DNA of 64,000 nt, taken from CAVTQY01 sp963736975. Lineage in GTDB: Bacteria > Pseudomonadota > Alphaproteobacteria > Acetobacterales > Acetobacteraceae. The position numbers and the translations under genes were made by a program. Below, one piece after another: positions 22,680 to 32,153 of the stretch (its first letter is position 1; every line of letters begins with the position of its first letter). Under the pieces are notes generated by a model, which saw nothing but the letters and a program-made list of their open reading frames with translations, had not been told where the DNA came from and made no database searches. The stretch lies in the NCBI GenBank assembly GCA_963736975.1, contig CAVTQY010000001.1, positions 3,720,001 to 3,784,000 on the forward strand, read 5' to 3'.

Positions 22680-22911
22680 CGGCGACCCCTCACAGTGTTG
22701 CCCGACGATGGCAGGGACAACTTACCCAAAGCCTGACAGGCTGGACCGCAGACTTACGGACCGCTGGCGCTGTTCTTGACGGCCTCCGGGACGATGTCCG
22801 ATACATCCGCCTTCCGGGTGTCTATCGGCCATCCGGCCCTCGCTAGGCGCGGGGGCTCCGCCGCTCCGCGAGGTTCGCGCAGCGGCGCAATCGGTTTTGG
22901 AGTAACGGAAC

Positions 22912-24291
22912 GTGTTCGAGGCGCTATCCGACAAACTCACCGGCGTGTTCGACGGGCTTCGCCGCCGCGGCGCCCTCTCCGAGGCCGATGTGGCCGAGGC
23001 GCTGCGCGAAGTACGCCTCGCCCTGCTGGATGCCGACGTCGCCCTCCCCGTGGTGCGCGACTTCGTCAACAAGGTCCGCGAGCGCGCCATGGCCTCGGAG
23101 GTGCTGGACAGCGTTACCCCCGGCCAGCAGGTGGTGAAGGTCGTCAACGACGTAATGGTCGAGGAGCTTGGCGGCGAAGGCGCGGTTCCCCTCAACCTGA
23201 ACGCTCCCGCGCCCATCCCCATGCTGATGGTCGGGCTCCAGGGCTCCGGGAAGACCACCACCTCGGGCAAGCTCGGCCTCAGGCTCCGGGAGCGCCTCCG
23301 CCGCCGCGTGCTGCTGGCGAGCCTCGATACGCAGCGCCCGGCCGCTCAGCTCCAGCTCGCACAGCTCGCCGAGCGCGCCGGCGTGCCAAGCCTGCCGATC
23401 GTCGCCGGCGAAACCCCGGTGCAGATCGCCCGGCGGGCCATGGATGTCGGCCGCCGTGAGGGCTTCGATATTGTCATTCTCGACACGGCCGGGCGGCTCT
23501 CCATCAACCAGGAGCTGATGGACGAAGTGAAGGCGGTCCGCGCCGCCACCGAACCGGCCGAGACCCTGCTGGTGGTCGATGCCATGACCGGGCAGGACGC
23601 CGTGAACACCGCGCGTGCATTCAATGAAGCGCTCGGTGTTACCGGCATCGTGCTGACCCGCATGGACGGCGACGCCCGCGGCGGCGCGGCGCTTTCGATG
23701 CGTGCCGTCACCGGTGCGCCGATCAAGCTGATCGGCATTTCCGAGAAGCTGGAAGGGCTCGACGATTTTTACCCCGAGCGCGTCGCCAGCCGCATCCTGG
23801 GCATGGGTGACATCGTCGGCCTGGTGGAGAAAGCTTCCGAAACGATCGAGCAGGAGGAGGCGGAAAAGCTCGCGCTGAAAATGGCGCGGGGCAAATTCGA
23901 CCTGGAAGACTATGCCGCCCAGCTTCGGAACATCACCAAGATGGGCTCGCTCTCGGGCATTCTCGGGATGTTGCCGGGCGTGGGAAAGATCAAGTCGCAG
24001 CTCGAGGACGCCAATCTCGACACCACCATCCTGAAGCGGCAGGCGGCGATCATCTCGTCCATGACGCGCAAGGAACGGCAGCATCCGGACATCGTCAAAG
24101 CGAGCCGCAAACGCCGCATTGCCGCCGGCTCGGGCACGACCGTGCAGGAGGTCAATCGCCTGCTGAAACAGTTCGACGACATGACGACCATGATGAAGCG
24201 CATGAACAAGCTCGGGCAGAAGGGGCTGATGCGCCATGGCCTGTCCGCGCTGATGCCCAAGGGCATGATACCCCCCACTCGGCCATTCTGA
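22912..24291 (+). CDS. ffh: Signal recognition particle protein Ffh (SRP54)
   Basis: A 459-aa GTPase that binds signal sequences and SRP RNA and targets ribosomes to the membrane receptor FtsY. N domain 1-90; G domain with GLQGSGKTTTSGKLG at about 107-121, DTAGRLSI at about 190 and TRMDGDARGG; methionine-rich M domain from about 300 (MGSLSGILGMLPG, SMTRKER, MTTMMKRMNKLGQKG). Starts with GTG at 22912, GGAG 9 bases upstream. First gene of a run with rpsP-rimM-trmD-rplS, as in many proteobacteria. Confidence 0.97.
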   Translation: MFEALSDKLTGVFDGLRRRGALSEADVAEALREVRLALLDADVALPVVRDFVNKVRERAMASEVLDSVTPGQQVVKVVNDVMVEELGGEGAVPLNLNAPAPIPMLMVGLQGSGKTTTSGKLGLRLRERLRRRVLLASLDTQRPAAQLQLAQLAERAGVPSLPIVAGETPVQIARRAMDVGRREGFDIVILDTAGRLSINQELMDEVKAVRAATEPAETLLVVDAMTGQDAVNTARAFNEALGVTGIVLTRMDGDARGGAALSMRAVTGAPIKLIGISEKLEGLDDFYPERVASRILGMGDIVGLVEKASETIEQEEAEKLALKMARGKFDLEDYAAQLRNITKMGSLSGILGMLPGVGKIKSQLEDANLDTTILKRQAAIISSMTRKERQHPDIVKASRKRRIAAGSGTTVQEVNRLLKQFDDMTTMMKRMNKLGQKGLMRHGLSALMPKGMIPPTRPF

Positions 24292-24307
24292 AGGAGAGAC
24301 TACACTT

Positions 24308-24640
24308 ATGGGCTTGAAGATCCGCCTGGCGCGCGCCGGGGCGAAGAAGCGTCCGTACTACCACATCGTGGTGGCCGATAGCCGCAGTCCGCGCGACGGC
24401 CGGTTCATCGAGAAGCTGGGCAGCTACAATCCCATGCTGCCGGCCGAGCACGACGACCGGGTGCGGCTGGTCAACGAGCGCATCCAGCACTGGATGGGCC
24501 AGGGCGCGGTGGCGACCGACCGCGTGGCCCGGTTCATCGGCAAAGCCGGGCTCGGCCCGATGCCGGGGTATCGGGAGCAGCCGGTGAAGTCGGCGCCGAA
24601 GAAGAAGGCGCAGGAACGCGCCAAGGCCGCGGCCGGCTGA
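24308..24640 (+). CDS. rpsP: 30S ribosomal protein S16
   Basis: 110 aa. MGLKIRLARAGAKKRPYYHI and DGRFIEKLGSYNPM are the family hallmarks; the tail is lysine/alanine rich (KSAPKKKAQERAKAAAG). S16 binds 16S rRNA and stabilises the 30S body. AAGGAGA lies 11 bases upstream of ATG. Seventeen bases after ffh, four before rimM: one operon. Confidence 0.97.
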   Translation: MGLKIRLARAGAKKRPYYHIVVADSRSPRDGRFIEKLGSYNPMLPAEHDDRVRLVNERIQHWMGQGAVATDRVARFIGKAGLGPMPGYREQPVKSAPKKKAQERAKAAAG

Positions 24641-24644
24641 CGTC

Positions 24645-25187
24645 GTGGTGCGTGGAGACCGTATCCTGCTCGGCGTATTCGGCCGCCCGCACGGTGTGCG
24701 CGGGCGTGTGCGCATCACCAGCTACACTGACCCGCCTGAGGCGATCGCGTCCTATGGGCCTTTGTCCGACGACCAAGGCAGGCGTTTCGCGTTGCACTGG
24801 AACGCGGACGGCACCGCGACGCCGAGCGAAATCGTCGGCGGTACGGCGGTCGCGGTGGCGGACCGGACCGCAGCCGGGCGGCTGACGAACACGCGACTTT
24901 ATATAGAGCGGTCCCGCCTGCCCGACCCTGAGCCGGACGAGTTCTATCTCGCCGATCTCGTCGGCCTTACCGCGAGGGACGATGCGGGCGCGGTGCTCGG
25001 GCAAGTGACCGCGGTGCATGATTACGGCGCCGGCGCCAGCCTCGAGATCGGGCGCGAGGCGGCGCCGCCGCTGCTGGTCGCGTTCACCCGTCGCTCGGTC
25101 CCGGAGATCGACATCGGCGCCCGACGACTGGTCGTATCGCTTCCTGAGATCATCGAGGCGCGTGCCGAGACGGATGTCGCCGCATGA
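24645..25187 (+). CDS. rimM: Ribosome maturation factor RimM
   Basis: 180 aa. N-terminal RimM domain (ILLGVFGRPHGVRGRVRITS) and C-terminal PRC-barrel (DEFYLADLVGL). It helps assemble the 30S head and interacts with S19. GTG start 4 bases after rpsP; the stop overlaps the trmD start (ATGA). Length matches the family. Confidence 0.95.
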   Translation: MVRGDRILLGVFGRPHGVRGRVRITSYTDPPEAIASYGPLSDDQGRRFALHWNADGTATPSEIVGGTAVAVADRTAAGRLTNTRLYIERSRLPDPEPDEFYLADLVGLTARDDAGAVLGQVTAVHDYGAGASLEIGREAAPPLLVAFTRRSVPEIDIGARRLVVSLPEIIEARAETDVAA

Positions 25188-25909
25188 CCTGGTGCGCCTC
25201 CGTGCTGACCCTGTTCCCCGAGATGTTCCCGGGTCCGCTGGGCGGCTCCTTGGCCGGCCGCGCGCTGACTGTCGGCCGTTGGGCACTGCAGGCAGTGAAT
25301 ATCCGCGATTTCGCCGCCGGCCGGCATCGGTCGGTGGACGACACGCCGTTCGGCGGAGGCGCCGGGATGGTGATGCGTCCCGACGTGGTGGATGCCGCGG
25401 TCGCCGCGGTATCCGACGCCCGCCCGACCGTGGCGCTGACCCCGCGCGGTCGGCCCTTCACGCAAGCGGATGCGCACTGCTTCGCTGCCGCACCCGGGCT
25501 GATCCTGCTTTGCGGGCGCTACGAAGGCATCGATCAGCGGGTAATCGAGGCACACGGCATGCAGGAGCTCAGCATCGGCGATTACATCCTCTCCGGCGGC
25601 GAACTGGCGGCGATGGTGGTTCTTGATGCCGTCGTGCGGCTGCTGCCCGGGGTGATGGGGGCCGCCGAAAGTGCCGCCGAGGAGAGCTTTTCCGCCGGCC
25701 TTCTCGAATATCCGCACTATACCCGCCCGGCGGACTGGCAGGGCCGGCTTGTGCCGGAGGTGCTGCTCGGCGGCAACCACGCCGCGATCGCCGCCTGGCG
25801 CCGGGCGCAGGCCGAGCGCGTCACCCAGGAACGCCGGCCCGACCTCTGGGCGCGGCACGCAGCAGCCCTTCCGCCGGCGGCGATTGCCTCGGACGCGACC
25901 GCGCCGTAA
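25184..25909 (+). CDS. trmD: tRNA (guanine-37-N1)-methyltransferase TrmD
   Basis: 241 aa. SPOUT-class enzyme with the trefoil knot: LLCGRYEGIDQRVIE and SIGDYILSGGELAAMVVLDA bind SAM, and TPFGGGAGMVM is near the substrate site. It makes m1G37, which prevents +1 frameshifting. Overlaps rimM by 4 bases; rplS follows after 26 bases with its own GGACGAAAGGA site. Confidence 0.97.
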   Translation: MTWCASVLTLFPEMFPGPLGGSLAGRALTVGRWALQAVNIRDFAAGRHRSVDDTPFGGGAGMVMRPDVVDAAVAAVSDARPTVALTPRGRPFTQADAHCFAAAPGLILLCGRYEGIDQRVIEAHGMQELSIGDYILSGGELAAMVVLDAVVRLLPGVMGAAESAAEESFSAGLLEYPHYTRPADWQGRLVPEVLLGGNHAAIAAWRRAQAERVTQERRPDLWARHAAALPPAAIASDATAP

Positions 25910-25935
25910 GCGAACAGGACGAAAGGACCAACGCC

Positions 25936-26337
25936 ATGAACATCATCCAGCGCTACGAGGCGGAGCAGGTCGCCCGGCTGACCGCTGCCCGCCCGGTTCC
26001 CGAATTCTCGCCCGGCGATACCGTACGGGTGATGGTGAAGGTCGTGGAGGGTGAGCGCACCCGCTCCCAGGCGTTCGAAGGCGTGGTGATCGCCCGCTCC
26101 AACAAGGGACTCAACAGCAACTTCACCGTGCGCAAGATCAGCTACGGTGAAGGCGTGGAGCGCGTGTTTCCTCTCTATTCGCCGCTGATCGCCGAGATCG
26201 CCGTGATTCGCAGGGGCGATGTGCGCCGCGCGAAGCTTTATTACCTGCGCGGCCGGTCGGGCAAATCGGCCCGTATCGCCGAGAAGGCCCGCAGCACGAC
26301 CACCGAAGCTGCCGCCGAGACGCCGGCGGCCGAATAA
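25936..26337 (+). CDS. rplS: 50S ribosomal protein L19
   Basis: 133 aa. FSPGDTVRVMVKVVEGERTR, then FEGVVIARSNKGLNSNFTVR, then GEGVERVFPLYSPLI are diagnostic; KLYYLRGRSGKSARI follows. L19 sits at the 30S-50S interface. The last ~20 residues are an Ala/Glu/Thr-rich tail. GAAAGGA precedes the start. Sixteen bases before leuC. Confidence 0.97.
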   Translation: MNIIQRYEAEQVARLTAARPVPEFSPGDTVRVMVKVVEGERTRSQAFEGVVIARSNKGLNSNFTVRKISYGEGVERVFPLYSPLIAEIAVIRRGDVRRAKLYYLRGRSGKSARIAEKARSTTTEAAAETPAAE

Positions 26338-26353
26338 CGGGAGATTAAGGCGC

Positions 26354-27766
26354 ATGTCCGCACCCAGCCCGCGCACGCTGTTCGACAAGATCTGGGACAG
26401 CCATGTCGTCGAACGCCTCCCGGACGGCACCTGCATCCTCTACATCGACCGGCATCTGGTGCACGAAGTCACCAGCCCGCAGGCTTTCGAAGGGCTGCGC
26501 ATGGCCGGGCGGAAAGTGCGCCGGCCGGATGCGACGATCGCGGTGGCCGACCACAACCTGCCTACCACCGACCGCCGCGCCGGCATCAAGGAGGAAGACA
26601 GCCGCATCCAGGTGGAAACGCTGGAGCGTAACGTCGAGGAATTCGGTGTTCCGTATATCCCGATCCTCGATATGCGTCAGGGCATCGTGCACATCATCGG
26701 GCCGGAACTCGGCCTCAGCCTGCCCGGCATGACCATCGTCTGCGGCGACAGCCACACCTCCACCCATGGCGCGCTGGGAGCATTGGCATTCGGGATCGGC
26801 ACGTCCGAGGTGGAGCATGTGCTGGCGACCCAGACGCTGCTGCAGCAACCGGCGAAGAACATGCTGGTGCAAGTGGACGGCGCGCTCGGCTTCGGTGCGA
26901 CCGCCAAGGACATGGTGCTGGCGATCATCGGCAAGATCGGCGTCGCCGGCGGCACCGGGCATGTCATCGAATATGCCGGTGAGGCGATCCGGTCCCTCGA
27001 TATGGCCGGCCGCATGACCGTATCCAACATGTCGATCGAAGCCGGCGCGCGGGCCGGGCTGATTGCTCCGGATGAAACGACCTTCGCCTACATCAAGAGC
27101 CGGGAGTATGCGCCCAAGGGCGAGGCGTTCGAACGGGCGGTGGAATACTGGCGGACCCTGCCGTCCGACGACGGCGCGGAATACGATAAGACGGTGGTGC
27201 TCGATGCCGGCGGGATCGCGCCGATGGTGACGTGGGGAACCAATCCGGGCGCGGTGGTGCCGATCACCGGAGCGGTGCCGGACCCGTCCTCGGCCAAGGA
27301 CGAAGCCGAAGAGGCGCAGATCGAGCGCATGCTCGACTACATGGCGCTGAAGCCGGGCACGCGGATGCAGGACGTGCCGATCGACGTGGTGTTCATCGGC
27401 AGTTGCACCAACGGGCGGATCGAGGACATCCGCGCCGCGGCGGCGGTGGCGAAGGGCCGCAAGGTGGCGTCCGCGGTGCGTGCGCTGGTGGTGCCGGGAT
27501 CCGGACTGGTGAAACAACAAGCCGAGCAGGAAGGCCTCGACCGCATCCTGCGCGAAGCCGGGTTCGAATGGCGCGAGCCCTGCTGTTCCATGTGTCTGGG
27601 CATGAACCCCGACAAGCTCACGCCGGGCCAGCGCTGCGCCAGCACGTCCAACCGCAATTTCGAAGGACGCCAGGGGCCCGGCGGACGCACGCACCTGGTC
27701 TCGCCCGCCATGGCCGCGGCGGCTGCCGTCACGGGCCGGCTGACCGATGTGCGGCAACTGGTTTAG
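26354..27766 (+). CDS. leuC: 3-isopropylmalate dehydratase large subunit LeuC
   Basis: 470 aa, aconitase superfamily. It converts 2-isopropylmalate to 3-isopropylmalate with LeuD. Cluster ligands are visible: Cys351 in IGSCTNGRIEDIR, and Cys411 and Cys414 in CCSMCLGMN. TLFDKIWDSHVV at the N-terminus and CGDSHTSTHGALG are family hallmarks. Start at 26354 with GGGAGATTAAGG upstream; an upstream ATG in frame at 26219 lies inside rplS and is discarded. Confidence 0.96.
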   Translation: MSAPSPRTLFDKIWDSHVVERLPDGTCILYIDRHLVHEVTSPQAFEGLRMAGRKVRRPDATIAVADHNLPTTDRRAGIKEEDSRIQVETLERNVEEFGVPYIPILDMRQGIVHIIGPELGLSLPGMTIVCGDSHTSTHGALGALAFGIGTSEVEHVLATQTLLQQPAKNMLVQVDGALGFGATAKDMVLAIIGKIGVAGGTGHVIEYAGEAIRSLDMAGRMTVSNMSIEAGARAGLIAPDETTFAYIKSREYAPKGEAFERAVEYWRTLPSDDGAEYDKTVVLDAGGIAPMVTWGTNPGAVVPITGAVPDPSSAKDEAEEAQIERMLDYMALKPGTRMQDVPIDVVFIGSCTNGRIEDIRAAAAVAKGRKVASAVRALVVPGSGLVKQQAEQEGLDRILREAGFEWREPCCSMCLGMNPDKLTPGQRCASTSNRNFEGRQGPGGRTHLVSPAMAAAAAVTGRLTDVRQLV

Positions 27767-27778
27767 GGGCATCCGGGG

Positions 27779-28402
27779 ATGGAAAAATTCAACAAGCTGA
27801 CCGCGGTGGCAGCGCCGCTGCCGCTGGCCGATGTTGATACCGACAAGATCATCCCGGCGCGCTTTCTCAAAACCATCAAGCGCACCGGTCTCGGCAAGCA
27901 TTTGTTCTACACGCTGCGCTTCGACGAGAACGGCAACGAGCGGCCTGATTTCGTGCTCAACCGCGAATCCTATCGCGGCGCGCAGATCATCGTCGCACAC
28001 GAGAATTTCGGCTGCGGCTCCTCGCGCGAGCATGCCCCCTGGGCGCTGCTCGATTTCGGTATACGCTGCGTGATAGCCCCGAATTTCGGCGACATTTTCT
28101 ACAACAACTGCTTCAAGAACGGTATTCTGCCGATACGCCTGCCGCGAGCTGTCTGCGACCAGCTTATCGACGACGCCAGGCTTGGCGGCAATGCGCGGCT
28201 GACCGTCGATCTGGAGCGCCAGGTGGTGATCCGCCCGATCGGGGAGGAGATCCGGTTCGATATCGACCCGTTCCGCAAGCACCTGCTGGTGAACGGGCTG
28301 GATGATATCGGGCAGACGCTGCAGCACGTTCGCGCAATCGACACTTATGAGAGCAGGTACCGCAGCGAGCGGCCCTGGATGCCCGCCATTACCGCTGCCT
28401 AG
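27779..28402 (+). CDS. leuD: 3-isopropylmalate dehydratase small subunit LeuD
   Basis: 207 aa. VDTDKIIPARFLKTIKRTGL and FGCGSSREHAPWAL are the swivel-domain signatures. Partner of LeuC in leucine synthesis. Thirteen bases after leuC, so translated from the same mRNA. The final ~25 residues are close to the usual end. Confidence 0.96.
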   Translation: MEKFNKLTAVAAPLPLADVDTDKIIPARFLKTIKRTGLGKHLFYTLRFDENGNERPDFVLNRESYRGAQIIVAHENFGCGSSREHAPWALLDFGIRCVIAPNFGDIFYNNCFKNGILPIRLPRAVCDQLIDDARLGGNARLTVDLERQVVIRPIGEEIRFDIDPFRKHLLVNGLDDIGQTLQHVRAIDTYESRYRSERPWMPAITAA

Positions 28403-28405
28403 GAT

Positions 28406-28595
28406 ATGATCGCTCAGGCGATCATGCTCTCAGGGCGGAGGCAGCGTGTTCCCCTCTCCACCCACGCTTGCGGGGGGAGAGGGGGGGTGAGGGGGGCCGC
28501 GCCGTGACGAAGGTCGGAGCGACTGAGCGTCACCCTCACCCGCCACGCTGCGCGTGGCGACCTCTCCCGCGGAGCGGCAGAGGTGGTTGTGGATT
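28406..28595. repeat. Palindrome-rich intergenic repeat between leuD and leuB
   Basis: First a GATCGCTCAGGCGATCATG hairpin (GATCGC family), then a block of CCTCTCC/GGAGAGG and CACCCTCACCC/GGGTGAGG inverted segments. A similar block lies before pheS at 55925-56049. It separates leuCD from leuB and could weaken read-through or set mRNA ends. Confidence 0.65.
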
Positions 28596-28618
28596 GCCGT
28601 GCTCTGAAGGGGAGACAG

Positions 28619-29731
28619 ATGCCAGCCAATAAGAAACTGCTGATCCTGCCGGGTGACGGGATCGGCCCAGAGGTGATGCGCGAAGTGCGCCGGGTGATCG
28701 ACTGGATGGACCGCCGCCGCGTGGTGCTCTTCGATGTGTCGGACGATCTGGTCGGCGGCGCAGCAATCGACCTGCGGGGCACGCCGATCACCGAGGACAC
28801 GATGCAGGCGGCACGGGACGCCGACGCCATCCTGTTCGGCGCCGTGGGCGGGCCGAAATGGGAAAAGCTCGGCTTCGACATGCGCCCGGAGCTCGCCATC
28901 CTGCGGCTCCGCAAGGAACTCGACCTGTTCGCCAATCTACGTCCGGCGACGGTGCTGGATCCGCTGGTGGAAGCCTCCACGCTGAAGCCGGACGTGGTGC
29001 GCGGGCTGGATCTTATGATCGTCCGCGAGAGCACGGGCGGGGCCTATTTCGGCGAGCCGCGCGGGATCGAGAGGCTGCCGGACGGCCAGCAGCGAGGATT
29101 CGATACCGAGTCCTACACGACCCATGAAATCGAACGCGTCGCCCGCGTTGGTTTCGAGCTGGCGCGAAAGCGGCAACGCCGGCTGACCAGTGTCGATAAG
29201 GCCAATGTCATGCAGTCTGGCCTGTTCTGGCGAAAAACTGTTACTGCCTTGCATGAGCGGGACTACACCGATGTCGAACTGTCTCACATGTACGCAGATA
29301 ATTGCGCGATGCAGTTGGTGCGCAACCCGCGCCAGTTCGATGTTATCGTCACGTCCAACCTGTTCGGCGATCTGCTATCGGATCTGGCGTCGATGCTGAC
29401 CGGTAGCCTCGGCATGCTGCCGTCAGCCACGCTCGGCGAAGTGCAAGCAGATGGCCGGCGCCACGCGCTCTATGAACCGATCCATGGCAGCGCGCCCGAT
29501 ATCGCCGGCAAAGGGATCGCCAATCCGTTGGCGCAAATTTTGAGCTTCGCGATGCTGCTGCGTTACTCCTTCGAGATGGAGGAGGAAGCGAGGCTGATCG
29601 AGACTGCTTGCACGAACGTGCTGGGGAGCGGGCTGCGTACCGCTGATATCATGGCGCCAGGGGCGGCGCGCGTCGGCACCGGTGTTATGGGCGAGTCGAT
29701 CCTGCGCGAATTGGACAAGCTCGCGGCCTAG
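28619..29731 (+). CDS. leuB: 3-isopropylmalate dehydrogenase LeuB
   Basis: 370 aa. LLILPGDGIGPEVMREVRRV at the N-terminus, then LRKELDLFANLRPA and REsTGGAYFGEPRG-type substrate loop, then NLFGDLLSDLASMLTGSLGM and EPIHGSAPDIAGKGIANP (NAD and metal sites). It oxidises and decarboxylates 3-isopropylmalate. GAAGGGGAGAC precedes ATG at 28619. Completes leuCDB. Confidence 0.96.
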   Translation: MPANKKLLILPGDGIGPEVMREVRRVIDWMDRRRVVLFDVSDDLVGGAAIDLRGTPITEDTMQAARDADAILFGAVGGPKWEKLGFDMRPELAILRLRKELDLFANLRPATVLDPLVEASTLKPDVVRGLDLMIVRESTGGAYFGEPRGIERLPDGQQRGFDTESYTTHEIERVARVGFELARKRQRRLTSVDKANVMQSGLFWRKTVTALHERDYTDVELSHMYADNCAMQLVRNPRQFDVIVTSNLFGDLLSDLASMLTGSLGMLPSATLGEVQADGRRHALYEPIHGSAPDIAGKGIANPLAQILSFAMLLRYSFEMEEEARLIETACTNVLGSGLRTADIMAPGAARVGTGVMGESILRELDKLAA

Positions 29732-29762
29732 GGCCTTAGCCGCCGACTTTATTTTCGCCGGC

Positions 29763-29782
29763 CCGGTGCTGTGCGGCACCGG
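29763..29782 (+). terminator. Possible terminator hairpin after leuB
   Basis: CCGGTGC-TGTGCG-GCACCGG forms a 7-bp GC stem about 30 bases after leuB. No clear T run follows, so factor-independent termination is uncertain. Confidence 0.35.
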
Positions 29783-29870
29783 ACTGCCCATTTATGGTCC
29801 AATCAACGATAAAAAACGCATCCGGGCGGCATTCGTCCCGCGAGCGAGCTGTACAACCGGGGCAAATCCG

Positions 29871-30185
29871 ATGGCACGACGGGAACTCGGCAACAAGTGC
29901 GCTTGTGACACTTGCAATGAACGTTTCTATGACCTCAACCGATCACCGGCGATATGCCCAAAATGCGGTGCGCAGCAGCGGCCGGCAGTTCCCCGTTCGG
30001 TGGCGTCGTTCCGCCGGGCAAGCGAGATCAGAGGCCCCGTTCCGAAACCCGAGCCCGTGGTTGCCGATGCCGAGCTGGAGCCCGTGGAGGAGACCGAAGA
30101 AGAGGATCAGGAGGAGATCGTCGAAGAAGAGGAGGTTGAGGCCGATCTCGAAGTTGACCTCGAGCACGCAACAGCCCCGGAATAA
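29871..30185 (+). CDS. FYDLN acid domain protein (TIGR02300 family)
   Basis: 104 aa. MARRELGNKCACDTCNERFY begins with two CxxC-like pairs, then FYDLNRSPAICPKCG, the family name motif and the second CxxC, so a zinc ribbon of about 40 residues is likely. The rest is very acidic (long E/D runs, EETEEEDQEEIVEEEEV). The family is common in alphaproteobacteria and has no known function. The ATG at 29871 is chosen because the family starts there. Confidence 0.88.
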   Translation: MARRELGNKCACDTCNERFYDLNRSPAICPKCGAQQRPAVPRSVASFRRASEIRGPVPKPEPVVADAELEPVEETEEEDQEEIVEEEEVEADLEVDLEHATAPE

Positions 30186-30209
30186 TATGATGAACCGCGC
30201 GGGTCCGGG

Positions 30210-32039
30210 CTAGCCCAGGGCTCCCGCCATCAACCCCGTCACCCGCTTGGCAAATCCGGCCGGGTCTTTGGGTAAGTCGCCCTCCTGCACACGGGCCAGA
30301 TCGAGCAGCGTGGCGGCCGCTTCCTCGATCAGCGCCTTGTCCTCGCTGCGTTTTCCCAATGCCTCGATCAGGGCGTGCCGCGGGTTCACCTCCAGCACAG
30401 GCGAAGCCGGCAGGGTCGCACGACCGGCCCGCTTCAACAGGCGCTGCATCTGCAAATCCGGCCCGTTCCCGCTCGCCGCCAACACGACGGCGCTGTCGGT
30501 CAGTCGTGCGGTCGCGCGAACCTCCGCCACCTGATCGCCGAGCGCCGCTTTGAGCGCGGCGGTCAGTACCGAAATGTCCGGCTGGTCCGTGCCCTTGTCC
30601 AGATCGCCGGAAGCCTGTGTGACGCTGGAGAGCTTCTTGCCTTCGAAATCGCTAAGCCGATCGGGCCAGAAGGCATCGATCGGGTCGGCCAGCAGCAGCA
30701 CCTCCAGTCCTTTCGCGCGGAATCCTTCGAGCTGCGGCGAGGCACGCAACGCCTCCACGTCATCGCCAGCGAGAAAGTAAATCGTCTCTTGTCCCGGCTG
30801 CATGCGGTTGACGTAGTCGGAAAGTGAGGTCCAGCCCTCTTGTTTCGATGACCGGAACCGCAGCAGGCCGGCGATTTCCGATCGGTGCTCGGTGTCCTCC
30901 CAGACGCCTTCCTTCAGCACCGGCCCGAAATTATCCCAAAACTTTTCATACTCTTCCGCTTCCTTCGCCTTGGTCTTCAGCTCGGACAGCACGCGCCCCA
31001 CCAGCGCCTTGCGGATGCGGCCCAGCACCGGCGTGGTCTGCAGCATCTCGCGCGAGACATTGAGCGGCAGGTCCTCGGTATCAACCACGCCCTGGACGAA
31101 GCGCAGCCAGGACGGCAGCAGCTCCGCCTTATCAGTGATGAACATCCGCCGCACGTGCAGCCGCACATGCAACTCGCGATCGTTCTCCAGGAAGTCGAAC
31201 GGCCGCATGCCCGGGATGAACAGCAACGCCGCGAATTCCAGCGTGCCCTCGGCGCGCCAATGTAATGTCGCCCAGGGCGTATCGAAGATATGCCCGAGAT
31301 GCCGGTAGAACTCGTTATACGATTGCTCCGATATCTCCGACCGCGGCTTGCGCCAGAGCGCGGTGCCTTCGTTTGCCGGCTGGTCCTTGCCGTCGCGGGC
31401 AATAGTGATCGGCAGCGTGATGTGGTCGGCCCATTTCCGCACGACAGCTTCCAGCCGGGCCGGATCGAGGAACTCCTCGGCATCCGCCTTGACGTGCAGG
31501 ACCACATCGGTGCCGGCGTGTTCGCGCGTGGCCGGGGCGATGGTGAATTCCCCTGCCCCGTTCGAGGCCCAGGTGAATGCCTCCTCGGCGCCGACCTTGC
31601 GAGAGGTGACCTCAACTCGGTCGGCGACCATGAAGGCCGAATAGAAGCCGACACCGAACTGGCCGATCAGGCTCGGCCGGTCCTCGGGCTTCGCTTCCGC
31701 CAGCGCATCGCCGAAGGCGCGCGTGCCGGAGCGCGCGATGGTGCCCAGATTATCGATCAGCTCCTGCCGGCCCATGCCGAACCCGTCATCGGCGATCAGC
31801 AACGTGCGTGCCGGCTTGTCCGGAACGATGCGGATCTTCGCCTCGGACGGCAGGGCGAGCGCCGGATCGGTAAGCGATTCGAAGCGGCGGCGATCCATCG
31901 CGTCGGCCGCATTGGCGACCAGCTCGCGCAGGAAGATCTCGCGCTCGGAATAGAGCGAATGCACCACCAGATCGAGCAGCCGCCCGACCTCGGCGCCGAA
32001 GCTTAAAGTTTCCGGCTGCGTCACAGTCGCGTCGTCCAT
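30210..32039 (-). CDS. htpG: Molecular chaperone HtpG (Hsp90)
   Basis: 609 aa. GHKL ATPase domain: LDLVVHSLYSEREIFLRELV, NAADAMDRRRF (N-box), ADDGFGMG, LIGQFGVGFYSAFMVAD. Middle domain with MFITDKAELLPSWLRFVQGV and LNVSREMLQ; C-terminal dimer domain after about 490. Slightly shorter than the 624-aa E. coli protein. The start at 32039 (MDDATVTQ) is chosen because everything upstream in this frame is antisense to the helicase gene. Divergent to that helicase. Confidence 0.96.
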   Translation of the reverse strand: MDDATVTQPETLSFGAEVGRLLDLVVHSLYSEREIFLRELVANAADAMDRRRFESLTDPALALPSEAKIRIVPDKPARTLLIADDGFGMGRQELIDNLGTIARSGTRAFGDALAEAKPEDRPSLIGQFGVGFYSAFMVADRVEVTSRKVGAEEAFTWASNGAGEFTIAPATREHAGTDVVLHVKADAEEFLDPARLEAVVRKWADHITLPITIARDGKDQPANEGTALWRKPRSEISEQSYNEFYRHLGHIFDTPWATLHWRAEGTLEFAALLFIPGMRPFDFLENDRELHVRLHVRRMFITDKAELLPSWLRFVQGVVDTEDLPLNVSREMLQTTPVLGRIRKALVGRVLSELKTKAKEAEEYEKFWDNFGPVLKEGVWEDTEHRSEIAGLLRFRSSKQEGWTSLSDYVNRMQPGQETIYFLAGDDVEALRASPQLEGFRAKGLEVLLLADPIDAFWPDRLSDFEGKKLSSVTQASGDLDKGTDQPDISVLTAALKAALGDQVAEVRATARLTDSAVVLAASGNGPDLQMQRLLKRAGRATLPASPVLEVNPRHALIEALGKRSEDKALIEEAAATLLDLARVQEGDLPKDPAGFAKRVTGLMAGALG

Positions 32040-32153
32040 CCACGCACCTCCCGTCGCGCCGGCGATATGCGCAAAAAGACGCGGCGTTTCAATCCAAGCG
32101 CCCGCCTCTCCTTCCTGCTTGCATTCCGCGCCGCCGCCCCCAAACATCCCCCC

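Noticed and set aside
22680..22911. SRP RNA (ffs) upstream of ffh
   Set aside because: A GC-rich hairpin is present but the conserved GGTCAGG...GGAAGCAGCC core is absent.
26345..28327. A 660-codon minus-strand frame
   Set aside because: Antisense to leuC/leuD. Histidine/arginine/glycine-rich shadow coding typical of GC-rich genes.
28403..28618. A leader-peptide attenuator or T-box before leuB
   Set aside because: No leucine-rich short peptide or T-box core; the gap is explained by palindromic repeats.
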